A DNA stretch of 64,000 nt from Glycomyces paridis (GTDB taxonomy: Bacteria > Actinomycetota > Actinomycetes > Mycobacteriales > Micromonosporaceae): positions 1 through 64,000 of the forward strand of contig NZ_STGX01000016.1 in the NCBI RefSeq assembly GCF_004912155.1. Reading direction: 5' to 3'. Numbering within the stretch: position 1 is the first letter of the stretch; every line of letters starts with the position of its first letter. Below are positions 49,030 through 57,083 of the stretch, in pieces. Made by a program: the position numbers and the translations under genes. The notes under the pieces were generated by a model. It saw only the letters and a program-made list of their open reading frames with translations. It was not told the origin of the DNA and searched no databases.

Positions 49030-49653
49030 TCAGGCGGTGGTGCGGGTGAAGGTGAGGTGGGTGACGCCGCTCGGGGAGCCGGTGGCTTCGACGCGGTAGT
49101 CGGCTTCGATGCCTTCGAGGCCGTCCCAGAGGCGGACGCCGCGGCCGAGGAGGATGGGGACGACGACGAGGTGCATGTGGTCGATGAGCCCGGCGGCGAG
49201 GTAGTCGCGGAGCATGGTGGGGCCGCCTCCGATGCGCACGTCCCGGCCGTCTGCGGCCGCTCGAGCGGTGGCGAGCGCTTCGGCGGGCGGTGCGTCGGTG
49301 AAGTGGAAGACGGTGCCGCCCTCCATCTCGATCGGCGGGCGGGCGTGGCGGGTGAGGACGTAGACGGGGGTGTGGAACGGCGGGTTCGGGCCCCAGTAGC
49401 CGCGCCAGTCGGGGTCGTCCTCCCAGCCGGGCGGGCCGTATTTGCGTGAGCCCATGATCTCGGCGCCGATGCCCGGGTCATGGAGGCGCGCGAAAGCGTG
49501 GTCGACGTCGAACGCGCCGTCCCATCCGGTGGCGAACATCCAATCGTGGAGGCGTTCTCCGGCGTGGCCGAAGGGTGCTTCGCGGGTGAGTCCTTCGCCG
49601 GTGCCGAAGCCGTCGAGCGAGACGGAGAAGTTGTGGACGCGGGTGATCGACAT
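49030..49653 (-). CDS. RibD/dihydrofolate-reductase-fold protein (paralogue A)
   Basis: A 207-residue member of the RibD C-terminal/DHFR-like family: VHNFSVSLDGFGTGEG at the start, GAEIMGSRKYGP in the middle, VRIGGGPTMLRDYLAAGLIDHMHLVVVPILLGRGVRLW near the end, which is the NADPH-binding core. These proteins are putative reductases of pterin- or pyrimidine-like substrates. It is closely related to the gene at 50488, which lies in inverted orientation on the other side of the histidine phosphatase gene. ATG 49653 has a weak GGGA upstream. Confidence 0.88.
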   Translation of the reverse strand: MSITRVHNFSVSLDGFGTGEGLTREAPFGHAGERLHDWMFATGWDGAFDVDHAFARLHDPGIGAEIMGSRKYGPPGWEDDPDWRGYWGPNPPFHTPVYVLTRHARPPIEMEGGTVFHFTDAPPAEALATARAAADGRDVRIGGGPTMLRDYLAAGLIDHMHLVVVPILLGRGVRLWDGLEGIEADYRVEATGSPSGVTHLTFTRTTA

Positions 49654-49715
49654 GTGCGGTCCCTTTCGGTCGGTGGGCTCGACGGTACGGGAGGGGTCCG
49701 ACAACCGGGGCGAAG

Positions 49716-50342
49716 TCAGTGGAGGTGGCGGGTGTCGCCGAGGGCGGTGACCATGCGGCCCCGGTAGAGGTCGTCCTCGTGGAGGGTGGTGATGCTCCCC
49801 GAGGTCACTTTGAACACGACGTGGCCGAGGGAGTCGGCGGGCATGCCGATCCAGGCGGCGATCACGAAAGTGATCGCGATGCCGTGGGTGACGACGATCT
49901 GGTGTTCGCAGTGGTGGTCGAGGAGGTCGTCCACGGCGGCGTAGACGCGCTGCGCGAGGTGCCGCTTGGACTCGGCGCCGGGGAGTCCGCCGGTGTGGCC
50001 CATGCGGTCGCCGGTGGGCGGGGGCGGGACGAAGCACTCCCGGAGCCAGGCGTTCGGCCGGCCGCCGGCCTCGCCGAAGGAGAGTTCGCGGAGCCGGGGG
50101 TCGGGTACGGGCGTGAGGCCGAACCGCTCGCCGATCGCGTCTGCGGTCTGGGCGGTGCGCCGGAGGTCGGAGGTGCGGAGTTCGACGTCGGCGGTGTCGG
50201 GGATGCGGTCGCGCAGGGCCGCGGCGATGCGCCGCGCGTCGCGTTCGCCGTCGGGGGTGAGGTCGGAGTCGTACCAGCCGCCGACGACGTCGTCGACGTG
50301 GTGGGTCGCCTGCGGGTGGGTGACGACGTGGAGGGTGCGCAC
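49716..50342 (-). CDS. Histidine phosphatase family protein with altered RHG motif
   Basis: A 208-residue phosphoglycerate-mutase-like protein. The catalytic His9 lies in HVVTHPQATHH instead of the usual RHG, so the phosphate-binding Arg before it is replaced by Thr. The second arginine motif TSDLRRTAQTA and the C-terminal VVTHGIAITFV are kept. This variant recurs in actinomycetes, but whether it is an active phosphatase is unknown. GTG 50342 with AGGA upstream. It sits between the two RibD/DHFR-like paralogues and is divergent from the second. Confidence 0.85.
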   Translation of the reverse strand: MRTLHVVTHPQATHHVDDVVGGWYDSDLTPDGERDARRIAAALRDRIPDTADVELRTSDLRRTAQTADAIGERFGLTPVPDPRLRELSFGEAGGRPNAWLRECFVPPPPTGDRMGHTGGLPGAESKRHLAQRVYAAVDDLLDHHCEHQIVVTHGIAITFVIAAWIGMPADSLGHVVFKVTSGSITTLHEDDLYRGRMVTALGDTRHLH

Positions 50343-50487
50343 TGGTCCTGGCCTTTCGTGGGGGCCTCGACTGTAGACGTGTCGGGCCGGGCTTGGGCGA
50401 CGGGCCGCGAGATGACGTACCCGTCTGGTCTCATTGCGGCGGCGGGCCGCTTCGGGCCGCCGCGAGCGCACATGGAGGGTCAACGGG

Positions 50488-51132
50488 ATGGGTCAGCTGC
50501 TGAGGGTCCAGAATTTCAACGTCTCGGCCGACGGGTACGGCGCGGGCGAGGGGCAGAGTATCGAGCGGCCGTTCGGGCACGCCGATCCGGGGACGATGTT
50601 CAGTTGGGCGGGGGCGACGGCGAGCTGGCCGAACCGCACCGATCCGGGCGGGAGCCGGGGCCTGGACGACTACTTCACGCGGGACTTCGCGCACAACATC
50701 GGCGCCGAGATCATGGGGCGCGGCAAGTTCGGGCCGCAGCGGGGCCCGTGGGAGGACCTCGACTGGCTCGGCTGGTGGGGCGACGAGCCGCCGTTCCACA
50801 CGCCGGTGTTCGTGATGACCCATCATGTGCGGCCCTCGTTCACCTTGTCGGACACCACGTTCCACTTCATCGACGCCGACCCGGCGACGGTGCTCGAACG
50901 GGCCGGAGAAGCCGCGGACGGCAAGGACGTGCGCCTGGGCGGCGGCGCGCGCACCGTCAAGGAGTTCCTGGACGCGGACCTGGTCGACACGCTCCACGTG
51001 GCGGTCTCCCCGGTGAAGCTCGGTTCGGGCTCGCGGCTGTGGGAGTCGCCCGACGAGCTGCGCGACCGCTTCCACCTCGACGTCGTGCCGAGCCCGAGCG
51101 GCGTGGTGCACCACCTGTTCTGGCGGCGGTAG
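50488..51132 (+). CDS. RibD/dihydrofolate-reductase-fold protein (paralogue B)
   Basis: A 214-residue paralogue of the protein at 49030: VQNFNVSADGYGAGEG, RPFGHADPGTMF, GAEIMGRGKFGP, VRLGGGARTVKEFLDADLVDTLHVAVSPVKLGSGSRLW. Same fold and probable NADPH-dependent reductase role. The ATG is preceded by AACGGG, a poor ribosome site; the start is placed by comparison with paralogue A. Transcribed on its own, divergent from the histidine phosphatase gene (145 bp). Confidence 0.88.
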   Translation: MGQLLRVQNFNVSADGYGAGEGQSIERPFGHADPGTMFSWAGATASWPNRTDPGGSRGLDDYFTRDFAHNIGAEIMGRGKFGPQRGPWEDLDWLGWWGDEPPFHTPVFVMTHHVRPSFTLSDTTFHFIDADPATVLERAGEAADGKDVRLGGGARTVKEFLDADLVDTLHVAVSPVKLGSGSRLWESPDELRDRFHLDVVPSPSGVVHHLFWRR

Positions 51133-51263
51133 CGGTCCCGGATCGGAGGGGGCGCCACCGGCGGCCCAGACCTCGGCCTACGGCGTGACCGCCGGGCCGG
51201 AGTGGCTTCGAGGCTCGGTCCGGCGTAGCGTCGCGGCAGGGCCGTACTGATAGGTTCGCGCGC

Positions 51264-51596
51264 ATGGACACCGCCCGCTCGATCAGCCTGTTCCTGCTCG
51301 CCGCCGTCGCCGAGATCGGCGGGGCCTGGCTGATCTGGCAGGGGGTGCGCGAGCACCGGGGCCTGCTGTGGATCGCGGCGGGGATCGTCGCGCTCGGCGC
51401 CTACGGCTTCGTGGCCGCCTTCCAGCCGGACCCGAACTTCGGGCGCATCCTGGCGGCGTACGGCGGCGTCTTCGTCGCGGGCTCGCTCGCGTGGGGCATG
51501 GTGGTCGACGGCTTCCGCCCCGATAGGTGGGACGTCATCGGCGCCGCCGTCTGCCTCGTCGGCGTCGCACTCATCATGTACGCGCCGCGCGGCTGA
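51264..51596 (+). CDS. YnfA/UPF0060 family membrane protein
   Basis: A 110-residue, four-helix membrane protein of typical YnfA length. The family blocks [54 protein letters not shown] and [11 protein letters not shown] are intact. YnfA is related to small multidrug resistance pumps, and some members give mild resistance to cationic compounds; function here is inferred. It converges on the exonuclease gene with 5 bp between stops. Confidence 0.93.
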   Translation: MDTARSISLFLLAAVAEIGGAWLIWQGVREHRGLLWIAAGIVALGAYGFVAAFQPDPNFGRILAAYGGVFVAGSLAWGMVVDGFRPDRWDVIGAAVCLVGVALIMYAPRG

Positions 51597-51601
51597 GACG
51601 C

Positions 51602-52156
51602 TCAGGCCGGTTCGGGCCAGTCGCCGCGGGCGGCCAGGCCGAGGACGAGGGCCGCGATGTTCCAGGCGTCGTCGGCGCCGCTGTGGTGGCGCCCTTCGCG
51701 CGGAAGCCCCGCGACGGCGAGCGCGCCGGCCATGCCGGGCCTGCGGCGCAGCCCGTGCGAGTCGGTGAAGGCGAGCTTGGCGTTGGTGTGGTTCCCGCTG
51801 AACGGATAGCGGGTGCCGGTGGCGCGGCATTGGCGTTCGAACTGCTTGCGGTCGTAGTCGCCCCAGCTCGCCCACGGCCGCGAGTCGGCGCGGTGCTCGG
51901 CGGCGAGGAGGCGGCAGGCGTCGGCGAAGTCCACGCCCGTGTCGACCTCGGCCTGCGTGAGACCGGTGAGCTCGGTGCAGAACGCGCTGACAGTGGAGCG
52001 GGCCGGGCGCACCAGGATGCGGTGCTTGTCGAGGCGTTCGCGGGTCGCGAGGTCGACCACGGTGAGGCCGATCTCGATGATCTCGCTGACGGCGCCGGGC
52101 GGCGGCTGACCGGTCCAGCAGGTCGCTTCGACGTCCACGACGTTGAGGAGGGGCAT
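51602..52156 (-). CDS. DEDDh 3'-5' exonuclease (KapD/ERI-like)
   Basis: A 184-residue exonuclease-fold protein. ExoI has Asp8 and Glu10 (VVDVEATCW), ExoII is around WASWGDYDRKQF, and ExoIII is HHSGADDAWN with the catalytic His and Asp. This arrangement matches KapD- and ERI-1-type 3'-5' exonucleases acting on RNA or single-stranded DNA. The family spans about 180-200 residues, so it is complete. ATG 52156. It follows the GyrI-like gene by 32 bp on the same strand. Confidence 0.9.
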   Translation of the reverse strand: MPLLNVVDVEATCWTGQPPPGAVSEIIEIGLTVVDLATRERLDKHRILVRPARSTVSAFCTELTGLTQAEVDTGVDFADACRLLAAEHRADSRPWASWGDYDRKQFERQCRATGTRYPFSGNHTNAKLAFTDSHGLRRRPGMAGALAVAGLPREGRHHSGADDAWNIAALVLGLAARGDWPEPA

Positions 52157-52188
52157 GGGTGGAGCATAGGACGGCCCCGCCCGCGCGC

Positions 52189-52815
52189 TCAAACGGTTTT
52201 GGCGGACCTGACCGGCTGCCTGAGGATCGTCTTGAGGCGCGCCGGCTCGGTCCGGCGGGGGTCGCTGAGGTAGACCTCGTGGTGGTCGCCGTTGAAGGCG
52301 AAGCCGTTGTCCGGCATGTACTCGCGGTGGAGGCGTTCGAGGACGGGCGTCTCGTCGTCGTAGGACCCGATGTGGAGGATCTGCACCGAGGGCCCCTCGG
52401 TGAAGACGTGGACGCGCAGGAGCGCCAGCGCGGGGTTCTCCCGCTTCTTCGCCGTCGCGGCGACGGCGTCGGCGACCGTGTCGGCGGTGATCCACTCCGG
52501 CAGGGCGATCAGCATGGTCCACTCCCAGGCGTCCTTGCGCCGCTGGAGGAACGCGGCCGGGTCCTCGGCGCGCCAGAGGCCTTCGAGGGGGCCGACGACG
52601 AAGTCGCGCTCCAGGTTGCGCTTGCTCGCGAACTTGAGCGCGTAGGCGGTGCCGTAAAGCGCCTCGACGGCCTCGGTGTAAGCCGCGGCGGTGTTGGGGT
52701 CGCCGGCGCCGTCGACGGCGAGGTAGCGCAGTTCGGGGACGTCGACGACGGTGAAGTCCTTCGCGGAGGGCGCGTAGAGCGCCTTGCGGTCCTTCTTGAC
52801 GTCGTACTTGTCCAC
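52189..52815 (-). CDS. GyrI-like small-molecule-binding domain protein
   Basis: A 208-residue protein with the GyrI-like/SOUL-type sheet: VDVPELRYLAVDGAGDPNTAAAYTEAVEALYGTAYALKF at the start, WTMLIALPEWIT in the middle, and VHVFTEGPSVQILHIGSYDDETPVLERLHREYM at the end. Stand-alone proteins of this type can hydrolyse or bind small ligands (cyclopropanoid-cyclopeptide hydrolase-like). GTG 52815 has GAGGAG upstream. The leader carries a 15-bp tandem repeat. Confidence 0.85.
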   Translation of the reverse strand: MDKYDVKKDRKALYAPSAKDFTVVDVPELRYLAVDGAGDPNTAAAYTEAVEALYGTAYALKFASKRNLERDFVVGPLEGLWRAEDPAAFLQRRKDAWEWTMLIALPEWITADTVADAVAATAKKRENPALALLRVHVFTEGPSVQILHIGSYDDETPVLERLHREYMPDNGFAFNGDHHEVYLSDPRRTEPARLKTILRQPVRSAKTV

Positions 52816-52829
52816 GGCGGTCTCCTCGC

Positions 52830-52889
52830 TGGGCGCGTGCGGGCTGAGCACATGCAACCTGGGCACATGCAAGCTGGGCACATGCAAGA
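52830..52889. repeat. 15-bp tandem repeat upstream of the GyrI-like gene
   Basis: Three copies of TGGGCACATGCAAGC with one to three changes (52845-52859, 52860-52874, 52875-52889) and a decayed fourth copy at 52830-52844. It lies 15-75 bp before the GTG start, in the expected promoter or leader. Confidence 0.8.
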
Positions 52890-52897
52890 GGTGCGGG

Positions 52898-52923
52898 CGG
52901 CCCCGCCGGTGGGGGCGGGGCCG
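52898..52923 (-). terminator. Hairpin after the methyltransferase gene
   Basis: Perfect 10-bp stem CGGCCCCGCC/GGCGGGGCCG with a 6-nt loop, ending 6 bp before the methyltransferase stop at 52929. It directly abuts the 15-bp repeat array. Confidence 0.55.
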
Positions 52924-52928
52924 GTCCG

Positions 52929-53573
52929 CTACTTCGGTTTGCGGGCGGTGCCGACCAGGTGGGGGCTCACCTTGAGCGGGTACGGCAGGGTCGGGAACTT
53001 GCGCGTCTCCAGGCCGTCGGTCTCGAATCCGGCGCGGTCGATCGCGGCGCCGGTCTCGCGGGCGGTGTGGCAGCCGCCGAACACGTGCGACCAGAGCACC
53101 GCGTCGAAGGCGGTCTCGCCGGCGCGGATCGCGCGGTTGGCGGAGCCGACGTGTTCGAGGCAGACGAGTTCGCCGCCGGGTTTGAGGACGCGGAGTATCT
53201 CGGCGATCGCCTTGTCCTGGTCCTCGACGGAGCAGAGCACGAGCGTCGCCACGACGGCGTCGAACGAGTCGTTCTCCAGCGCCAGGTGCTCGGCCTGACC
53301 GTCCACTACGGTGACCTCGCGGCCGAGCGCGTCGGCGCGCTCCCGGGCGAGGTCCCTCATGCGCTCCTCGGGTTCGACCGCGACCAGTTCGGTCACGGCC
53401 TCGGGGTAGTGGGCGAAGTTCGCCCCGTGCCCGCAGCCGATCTCCAGCACGCGGCCGGAGGTGCCGCCCAGGAGCCGCGCCCGCTGCTCGCCCAGACCGC
53501 GGTCCTCAAGGGAGGCTGCGGCCTTCGGGTACCAGCGGGCGAAGAGGCGGTGGCTCCTTCGTCCCATGTTCAC
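52929..53573 (-). CDS. Class I SAM-dependent methyltransferase
   Basis: A 214-residue UbiE-like methyltransferase. Motif I is VLEIGCGHGANF, the acidic end of beta2 is AVEPEERM, motif post-I is VDGQAEHLALENDSFDAVVATLVLCSV, and LKPGGELVCLEHV is the usual late motif. Similar proteins methylate quinones, lipids or small molecules; some are phospholipid N-methyltransferases. The GTG at 53573 overlaps the stop of the small membrane protein (GTGA), so co-translation at the membrane is likely. Confidence 0.9.
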   Translation of the reverse strand: MNMGRRSHRLFARWYPKAAASLEDRGLGEQRARLLGGTSGRVLEIGCGHGANFAHYPEAVTELVAVEPEERMRDLARERADALGREVTVVDGQAEHLALENDSFDAVVATLVLCSVEDQDKAIAEILRVLKPGGELVCLEHVGSANRAIRAGETAFDAVLWSHVFGGCHTARETGAAIDRAGFETDGLETRKFPTLPYPLKVSPHLVGTARKPK

Positions 53574-53758
53574 TCCTCGTCGTTCTGCGACCGGGCCAGG
53601 ACGACGACGGCGATCACGATGACCAGCAACAGGATCACGGCCACGAGGAAGGTGTCGACCGCGAACAGGGCGTTGAGGCCCTGCGCGAGGAAGGGGGCCG
53701 TGATCGCGAGCACCGCCGCGAGGGCGATCCAGCGCGCGTTGCGGCGCATGAAGTCCAT
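53570..53758 (-). CDS. Small two-helix membrane protein coupled to the methyltransferase
   Basis: A 62-residue protein with helices ARWIALAAVLAITAPFLAQG and FLVAVILLLVIVIAVVVLA and a charged SQNDEE end. A strong GGAGGAG stands 5 nt before the ATG. Its TGA overlaps the methyltransferase GTG. Family unknown. The tight coupling suggests that it works with the methyltransferase, perhaps as an anchor (inference). Confidence 0.75.
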   Translation of the reverse strand: MDFMRRNARWIALAAVLAITAPFLAQGLNALFAVDTFLVAVILLLVIVIAVVVLARSQNDEE

Positions 53759-53832
53759 CGGCGCTCCTCCCGGGTTCTCCCCGAGCCTACGGGAGCGCGG
53801 GCCCGGGCGGGGTCGGCGGGCCCGCGGCCCGG

Positions 53833-55743
53833 TCAGTTCGTGCGGGTGTTGGGCAGGTGGTCGCCGAGGTAGCCGATCCAGACCTTCCCGGTGGGCCCGC
53901 CCGCGTCGTCGAGGAAGTGCATCCGCGGTGCGGGCGAGCCGATCTGCTGGAGTTTGATGTGCGAGGCCATGAAGACGCGCCCGGAGGGGTCGATCTCGGC
54001 GGGGACGCGGAAGATCCTGGCGCGGTGGTACTTCGGGTTGCCGGTGACCGAGTCGGACTCCTTCATGGACACCATCGTCGGGGTGATGACGGGCGCGCCG
54101 GGGAGCGGGCGGGCGCACCAGTCGTAGAAGCCGCCGGGGAAGCGGCCTTCGGCGCGGGCGGCGGCGTAGGCGTCGAGGGCGCGCAGGGCGTCCCAGGCGC
54201 GCCCGGCCCAGCGGCGGCGCTGGCGCGGGTGCATGACGTCGAGCCGGGAGACCTCGGTGTCGAGGGTGTCGGGCAGGTCGAGGCGGGCGAGGTGCTTGCG
54301 GGCGCGCTGGACGACGTCCATGAGGCACTCGGCCTCCCATGACCCTTCGGGGTCGGCGGACTGGACGCCGTAGACGGGGTCGGCGTGCTCGGCGAGACGG
54401 CCTTCGAGCCAGCGGATGCGGTCCTGGGCCTTGCGTTCCTGCTCCTGGAGTTCGACGTAGTCGGATTCGAGGCGCTCGTAGTCGTCGCGGAGACGTTCGA
54501 GTTCTTCGCCGCGGTCGCGGCCGAGGAGTCCGGAGGTCTCTATCTCGCGGGTGAGGGCCTGGAGGTGGGCGGCCATGGTCTTGATGAGCGCGGTGGTCTC
54601 GGAGTCGCCGCCGCGGGCCATGTCCACGAGGGCTTCGAGGACGCCGTCCTCCAGGTGGTCGGCGAGGCGTCCGGCGATGGCGTCGGCGAGGTCGGCGTCC
54701 GGCGGCGCCTCGGGCAGGGGCCGGGGCTCTGGGGTGTCGGCGGACGGTGTCTCGGGTGTCTCGACGTCGGGCTTCGTTTCGGGCTTCACTTCGGGAGTCT
54801 CGGCGGCCGGTGGGGGCGGCCCGGCCGGGAGGCTCACGGTGAGGGTCTGCTTGAGGCCCTTGGGAGGGCGCGGGACGGCTATCGCGGCCGGGCTCGGCGG
54901 CGGCGCGTGGAGCGCCTCGGGTGCGAGCGTCCCGGCGAGGATGCGGCCGACGCGGAGTTCGGCCTGTCGCACGTCGGCGGGGACCGGGCGGTGCAGCGCC
55001 GCGTCCACCACCCCCGACACGACCACGTCGAGTGCGCGAAGCCCCTGGTCGCGTATCGCGCTGCCGCCTCTGGGCTGGTGGCGCATCGCGTAGGTCTCCT
55101 CGCCGGGTCGCAGGCCGGGCAGGTAGGTGCGCAGGCCGCCGCCGAAGACGCTGAGGTCCTCCCCGAGCCAGCCGTTGAGGTGGTCCTGGGCCCTGGCGTC
55201 GTAGAGGCGGGCGACGAGGGCGATCCCGGCAAGCGCGGTCGCGAGGTGGTCGGCGCAGGCGGTGACGAGGCCCGGTTCGGTGCGGTCGACGGAGAGGACG
55301 ATGACGGGGACGCCGCGGGCGGGGCGGGCGAGCCAGCCGGTCAGTTCGCGGACCTCTTCGGGGCCGATGAGGTGCGGCCCGGATTCGAGGGGGACGGCGC
55401 CGTCGGTGGCCCGGCCGGTGGCGAGGTAGGGGGCCATGAACCCGGGCGAGCGGACGGGGTCGGCGCCATCGGGGAGGTCGCCTTCGACGGTGACGCGGAC
55501 CCAGCTCTGGTCGGGTGTGCGGCCGAGGGCCCAGGTGGCGGTGGTGTGAAGGCGCCCGTCGAGGTGGGTGTAGCGCCCGCAGGTCGCGTTGTCGGCGAGG
55601 CGGGTCCGGGTGCGGCCCTTGGCGGTCTCGAAGCGGTCGGCGCCGTCGTCCTCGACGTCGGCCCAGGCCGCGAAGGCCCTGCGGAGCCGGGGTCCGAGCC
55701 GCTGCCCTCCGTCGCGGAGCAATGCCTGGTAGAACTGCGTCAC
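53833..55743 (-). CDS. Large three-part coiled-coil protein of unknown function
   Basis: A 636-residue soluble protein. Part 1 (about 1-275) is alpha/beta, with VPVIVLSVDRTEPGLVTACADHLATALAG, then VFGGGLRTYLPGL, recalling a Rossmann-like domain seen in unassigned actinobacterial proteins. A Pro/Glu-rich linker (about 278-344) leads to a helical coiled coil (about 394-461, GEELERLRDDYERLESDYVEL). Part 3 ends in a compact beta domain (RARIFRVPAEIDPSGRVFMASHIKL, then KVWIGYLGDHLPN) of a type I associate with mobile or defence-linked proteins but cannot name. GTG start with GGAGG upstream. Likely heads a transcript with the small membrane protein 74 bp downstream. No catalytic motif confirmed. 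Confidence 0.75.
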   Translation of the reverse strand: MTQFYQALLRDGGQRLGPRLRRAFAAWADVEDDGADRFETAKGRTRTRLADNATCGRYTHLDGRLHTTATWALGRTPDQSWVRVTVEGDLPDGADPVRSPGFMAPYLATGRATDGAVPLESGPHLIGPEEVRELTGWLARPARGVPVIVLSVDRTEPGLVTACADHLATALAGIALVARLYDARAQDHLNGWLGEDLSVFGGGLRTYLPGLRPGEETYAMRHQPRGGSAIRDQGLRALDVVVSGVVDAALHRPVPADVRQAELRVGRILAGTLAPEALHAPPPSPAAIAVPRPPKGLKQTLTVSLPAGPPPPAAETPEVKPETKPDVETPETPSADTPEPRPLPEAPPDADLADAIAGRLADHLEDGVLEALVDMARGGDSETTALIKTMAAHLQALTREIETSGLLGRDRGEELERLRDDYERLESDYVELQEQERKAQDRIRWLEGRLAEHADPVYGVQSADPEGSWEAECLMDVVQRARKHLARLDLPDTLDTEVSRLDVMHPRQRRRWAGRAWDALRALDAYAAARAEGRFPGGFYDWCARPLPGAPVITPTMVSMKESDSVTGNPKYHRARIFRVPAEIDPSGRVFMASHIKLQQIGSPAPRMHFLDDAGGPTGKVWIGYLGDHLPNTRTN

Positions 55744-55860
55744 GGCGCCTCCTTGGGTCCGGCCCTAGGCCATGATGAGCCAACATGCTACTGGAGGTCG
55801 CCTCGGAACGCGTCCCCCAATTCCGATAGGGACGGTCGGGTGCGCGGCGGCGGCGGGACG

Positions 55861-55896
55861 CGAAGGGCCCGTACCGGAAGCGGTACGGGCCCTTCG
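55861..55896 (-). terminator. Hairpin after the TauE/SafE gene
   Basis: Perfect 16-bp stem (55861-55876 with 55881-55896) and GAAG loop just beyond the TauE stop at 55909. No T tract. Confidence 0.75.
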
Positions 55897-55908
55897 GGAA
55901 TCGATCGG

Positions 55909-56871
55909 TCAGGAGGTCTCGGCGGGGCGCTCGGCGGCGGCCTCGGCGACGGCGGCGACCTCGCCGGTCGGGTTGTTGGCCTTGTCGAGGACGGGGGCGC
56001 CCACGTCGCGTTCGGCGAGGTGGCGGCGGATCGAGTAGGCGACGGCGGCGATCCAGACGAGGGCGAGGGCGATGTAGACGGTCACGGCCGCGGTGGTCGG
56101 GGCCGCGATCCATTCGGAGCGCAGCAGGGTCCGGGTGTTGGTGAGGATGATGACGCCGCCGACGGCGGAGCCGAGGACGCGCGGCGGGATGTGGCGCACG
56201 AGCCAGGCGGCGATCGGGGCGGCGATGAGGCCGCCGGCGAACAGGACGGCGACCCAGGCGAAGTCGACGCCTTCGCCGCCGATGCCGATGATGAAGCCGA
56301 TCGAGGCGGCGACGGCCACGAGGAACTCGGAGGTGTCGATCGAGCCGATGACCTTGCGCGGTTCGATGCGGCCGGAGGCGAGGAGCGCGGGGGTGCCGAC
56401 CGGGCCCCATCCGCCGCCGCCGGAGGCGTCGAGGAAACCGCCGACGAGGCCCAGCGGGGTCAGGAACCGCTTGCGCAGGGGCTTGCCGAGGTTGCGGCTG
56501 TCGAGGCCCCTGAGCGTGAAGCGCACGAGGAGGTAGACGCCGAGCGCGAGCAGGACGAGGGACATGAAGGGGGCGGCGAGCTCGGTGGAGAGCCAGGAGA
56601 GGAAGGTGGCGCCCGCGAAGGCGCCGACGGCGCCGGGGATGCCGATCTTGAGGACGACCTTCCAGTCGACGTTGCCGAAGCGCCAGTGGGAGGCGCCGGA
56701 GGCGAGCGTGGTGCCGATCTCGGCGAGGTGGACGGTGGCCGAGGCGGCGGCGGGGTTGGTGCCGATGGCGAGCAGCAGCGTCGTGGAGGTGACGCCGTAC
56801 GCCATGCCGAGGCTGCCGTCGACGAGTTGGGCGGCCAGACCGACCAGGCCCAGGAGGACGAGGGTGCGCAC
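55909..56871 (-). CDS. TauE/SafE family anion exporter
   Basis: A 320-residue membrane protein with eight or nine helices. The family repeats are GSLGMAYGVTSTTLLLAIGTNPAAASATVHLAEIGTT in the first half and GGFLDASGGGGWGPVGTPALLASG with VGSIDTSEF-like sequence in the second. TauE/SafE proteins move sulfite, sulfoacetate or related sulfur anions. GTG 56871 has GGAAGG upstream; the frame before it is not conserved. No sulfur-metabolism genes adjoin it. A short inverted repeat lies in its promoter region. Confidence 0.9.
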   Translation of the reverse strand: MRTLVLLGLVGLAAQLVDGSLGMAYGVTSTTLLLAIGTNPAAASATVHLAEIGTTLASGASHWRFGNVDWKVVLKIGIPGAVGAFAGATFLSWLSTELAAPFMSLVLLALGVYLLVRFTLRGLDSRNLGKPLRKRFLTPLGLVGGFLDASGGGGWGPVGTPALLASGRIEPRKVIGSIDTSEFLVAVAASIGFIIGIGGEGVDFAWVAVLFAGGLIAAPIAAWLVRHIPPRVLGSAVGGVIILTNTRTLLRSEWIAAPTTAAVTVYIALALVWIAAVAYSIRRHLAERDVGAPVLDKANNPTGEVAAVAEAAAERPAETS

Positions 56872-56916
56872 GAGGAAGCCTTCCGCTCGGGGACTGGAGC
56901 GAGTATCTCTACTAAC

Positions 56917-56933
56917 TCTATGGGAAATATAGA
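56917..56933. promoter_or_regulatory. AT-rich inverted repeat upstream of TauE
   Basis: TCTAT-GGGAAAT-ATAGA, 5-bp arms, in one of the few AT-rich patches of the window (56901-56936), 46 bp before the TauE start. Could be the promoter or an operator for a sulfur or redox regulator; the binder is unknown. Confidence 0.4.
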
Positions 56934-57083
56934 TTGCCGGAGGGTGCCGCGTCAACCGCCGGTCCCGTCTTCCGGGACGCCCGGCGCCGGTGTTTACGCG
57001 CGAATCCCCCACGCGCCGCCCCGGCGGGGACCACAATCGGGCGAGACGCCGCCGACGGCGTCCCCAGAGAGAGGAAGACGCCC

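Noticed and set aside
48348-56871. Prophage or integrative island in the accessory stretch
   Set aside because: No integrase, tRNA-bounded repeat, capsid or replication gene; gene density and codon use look like the rest of the window.
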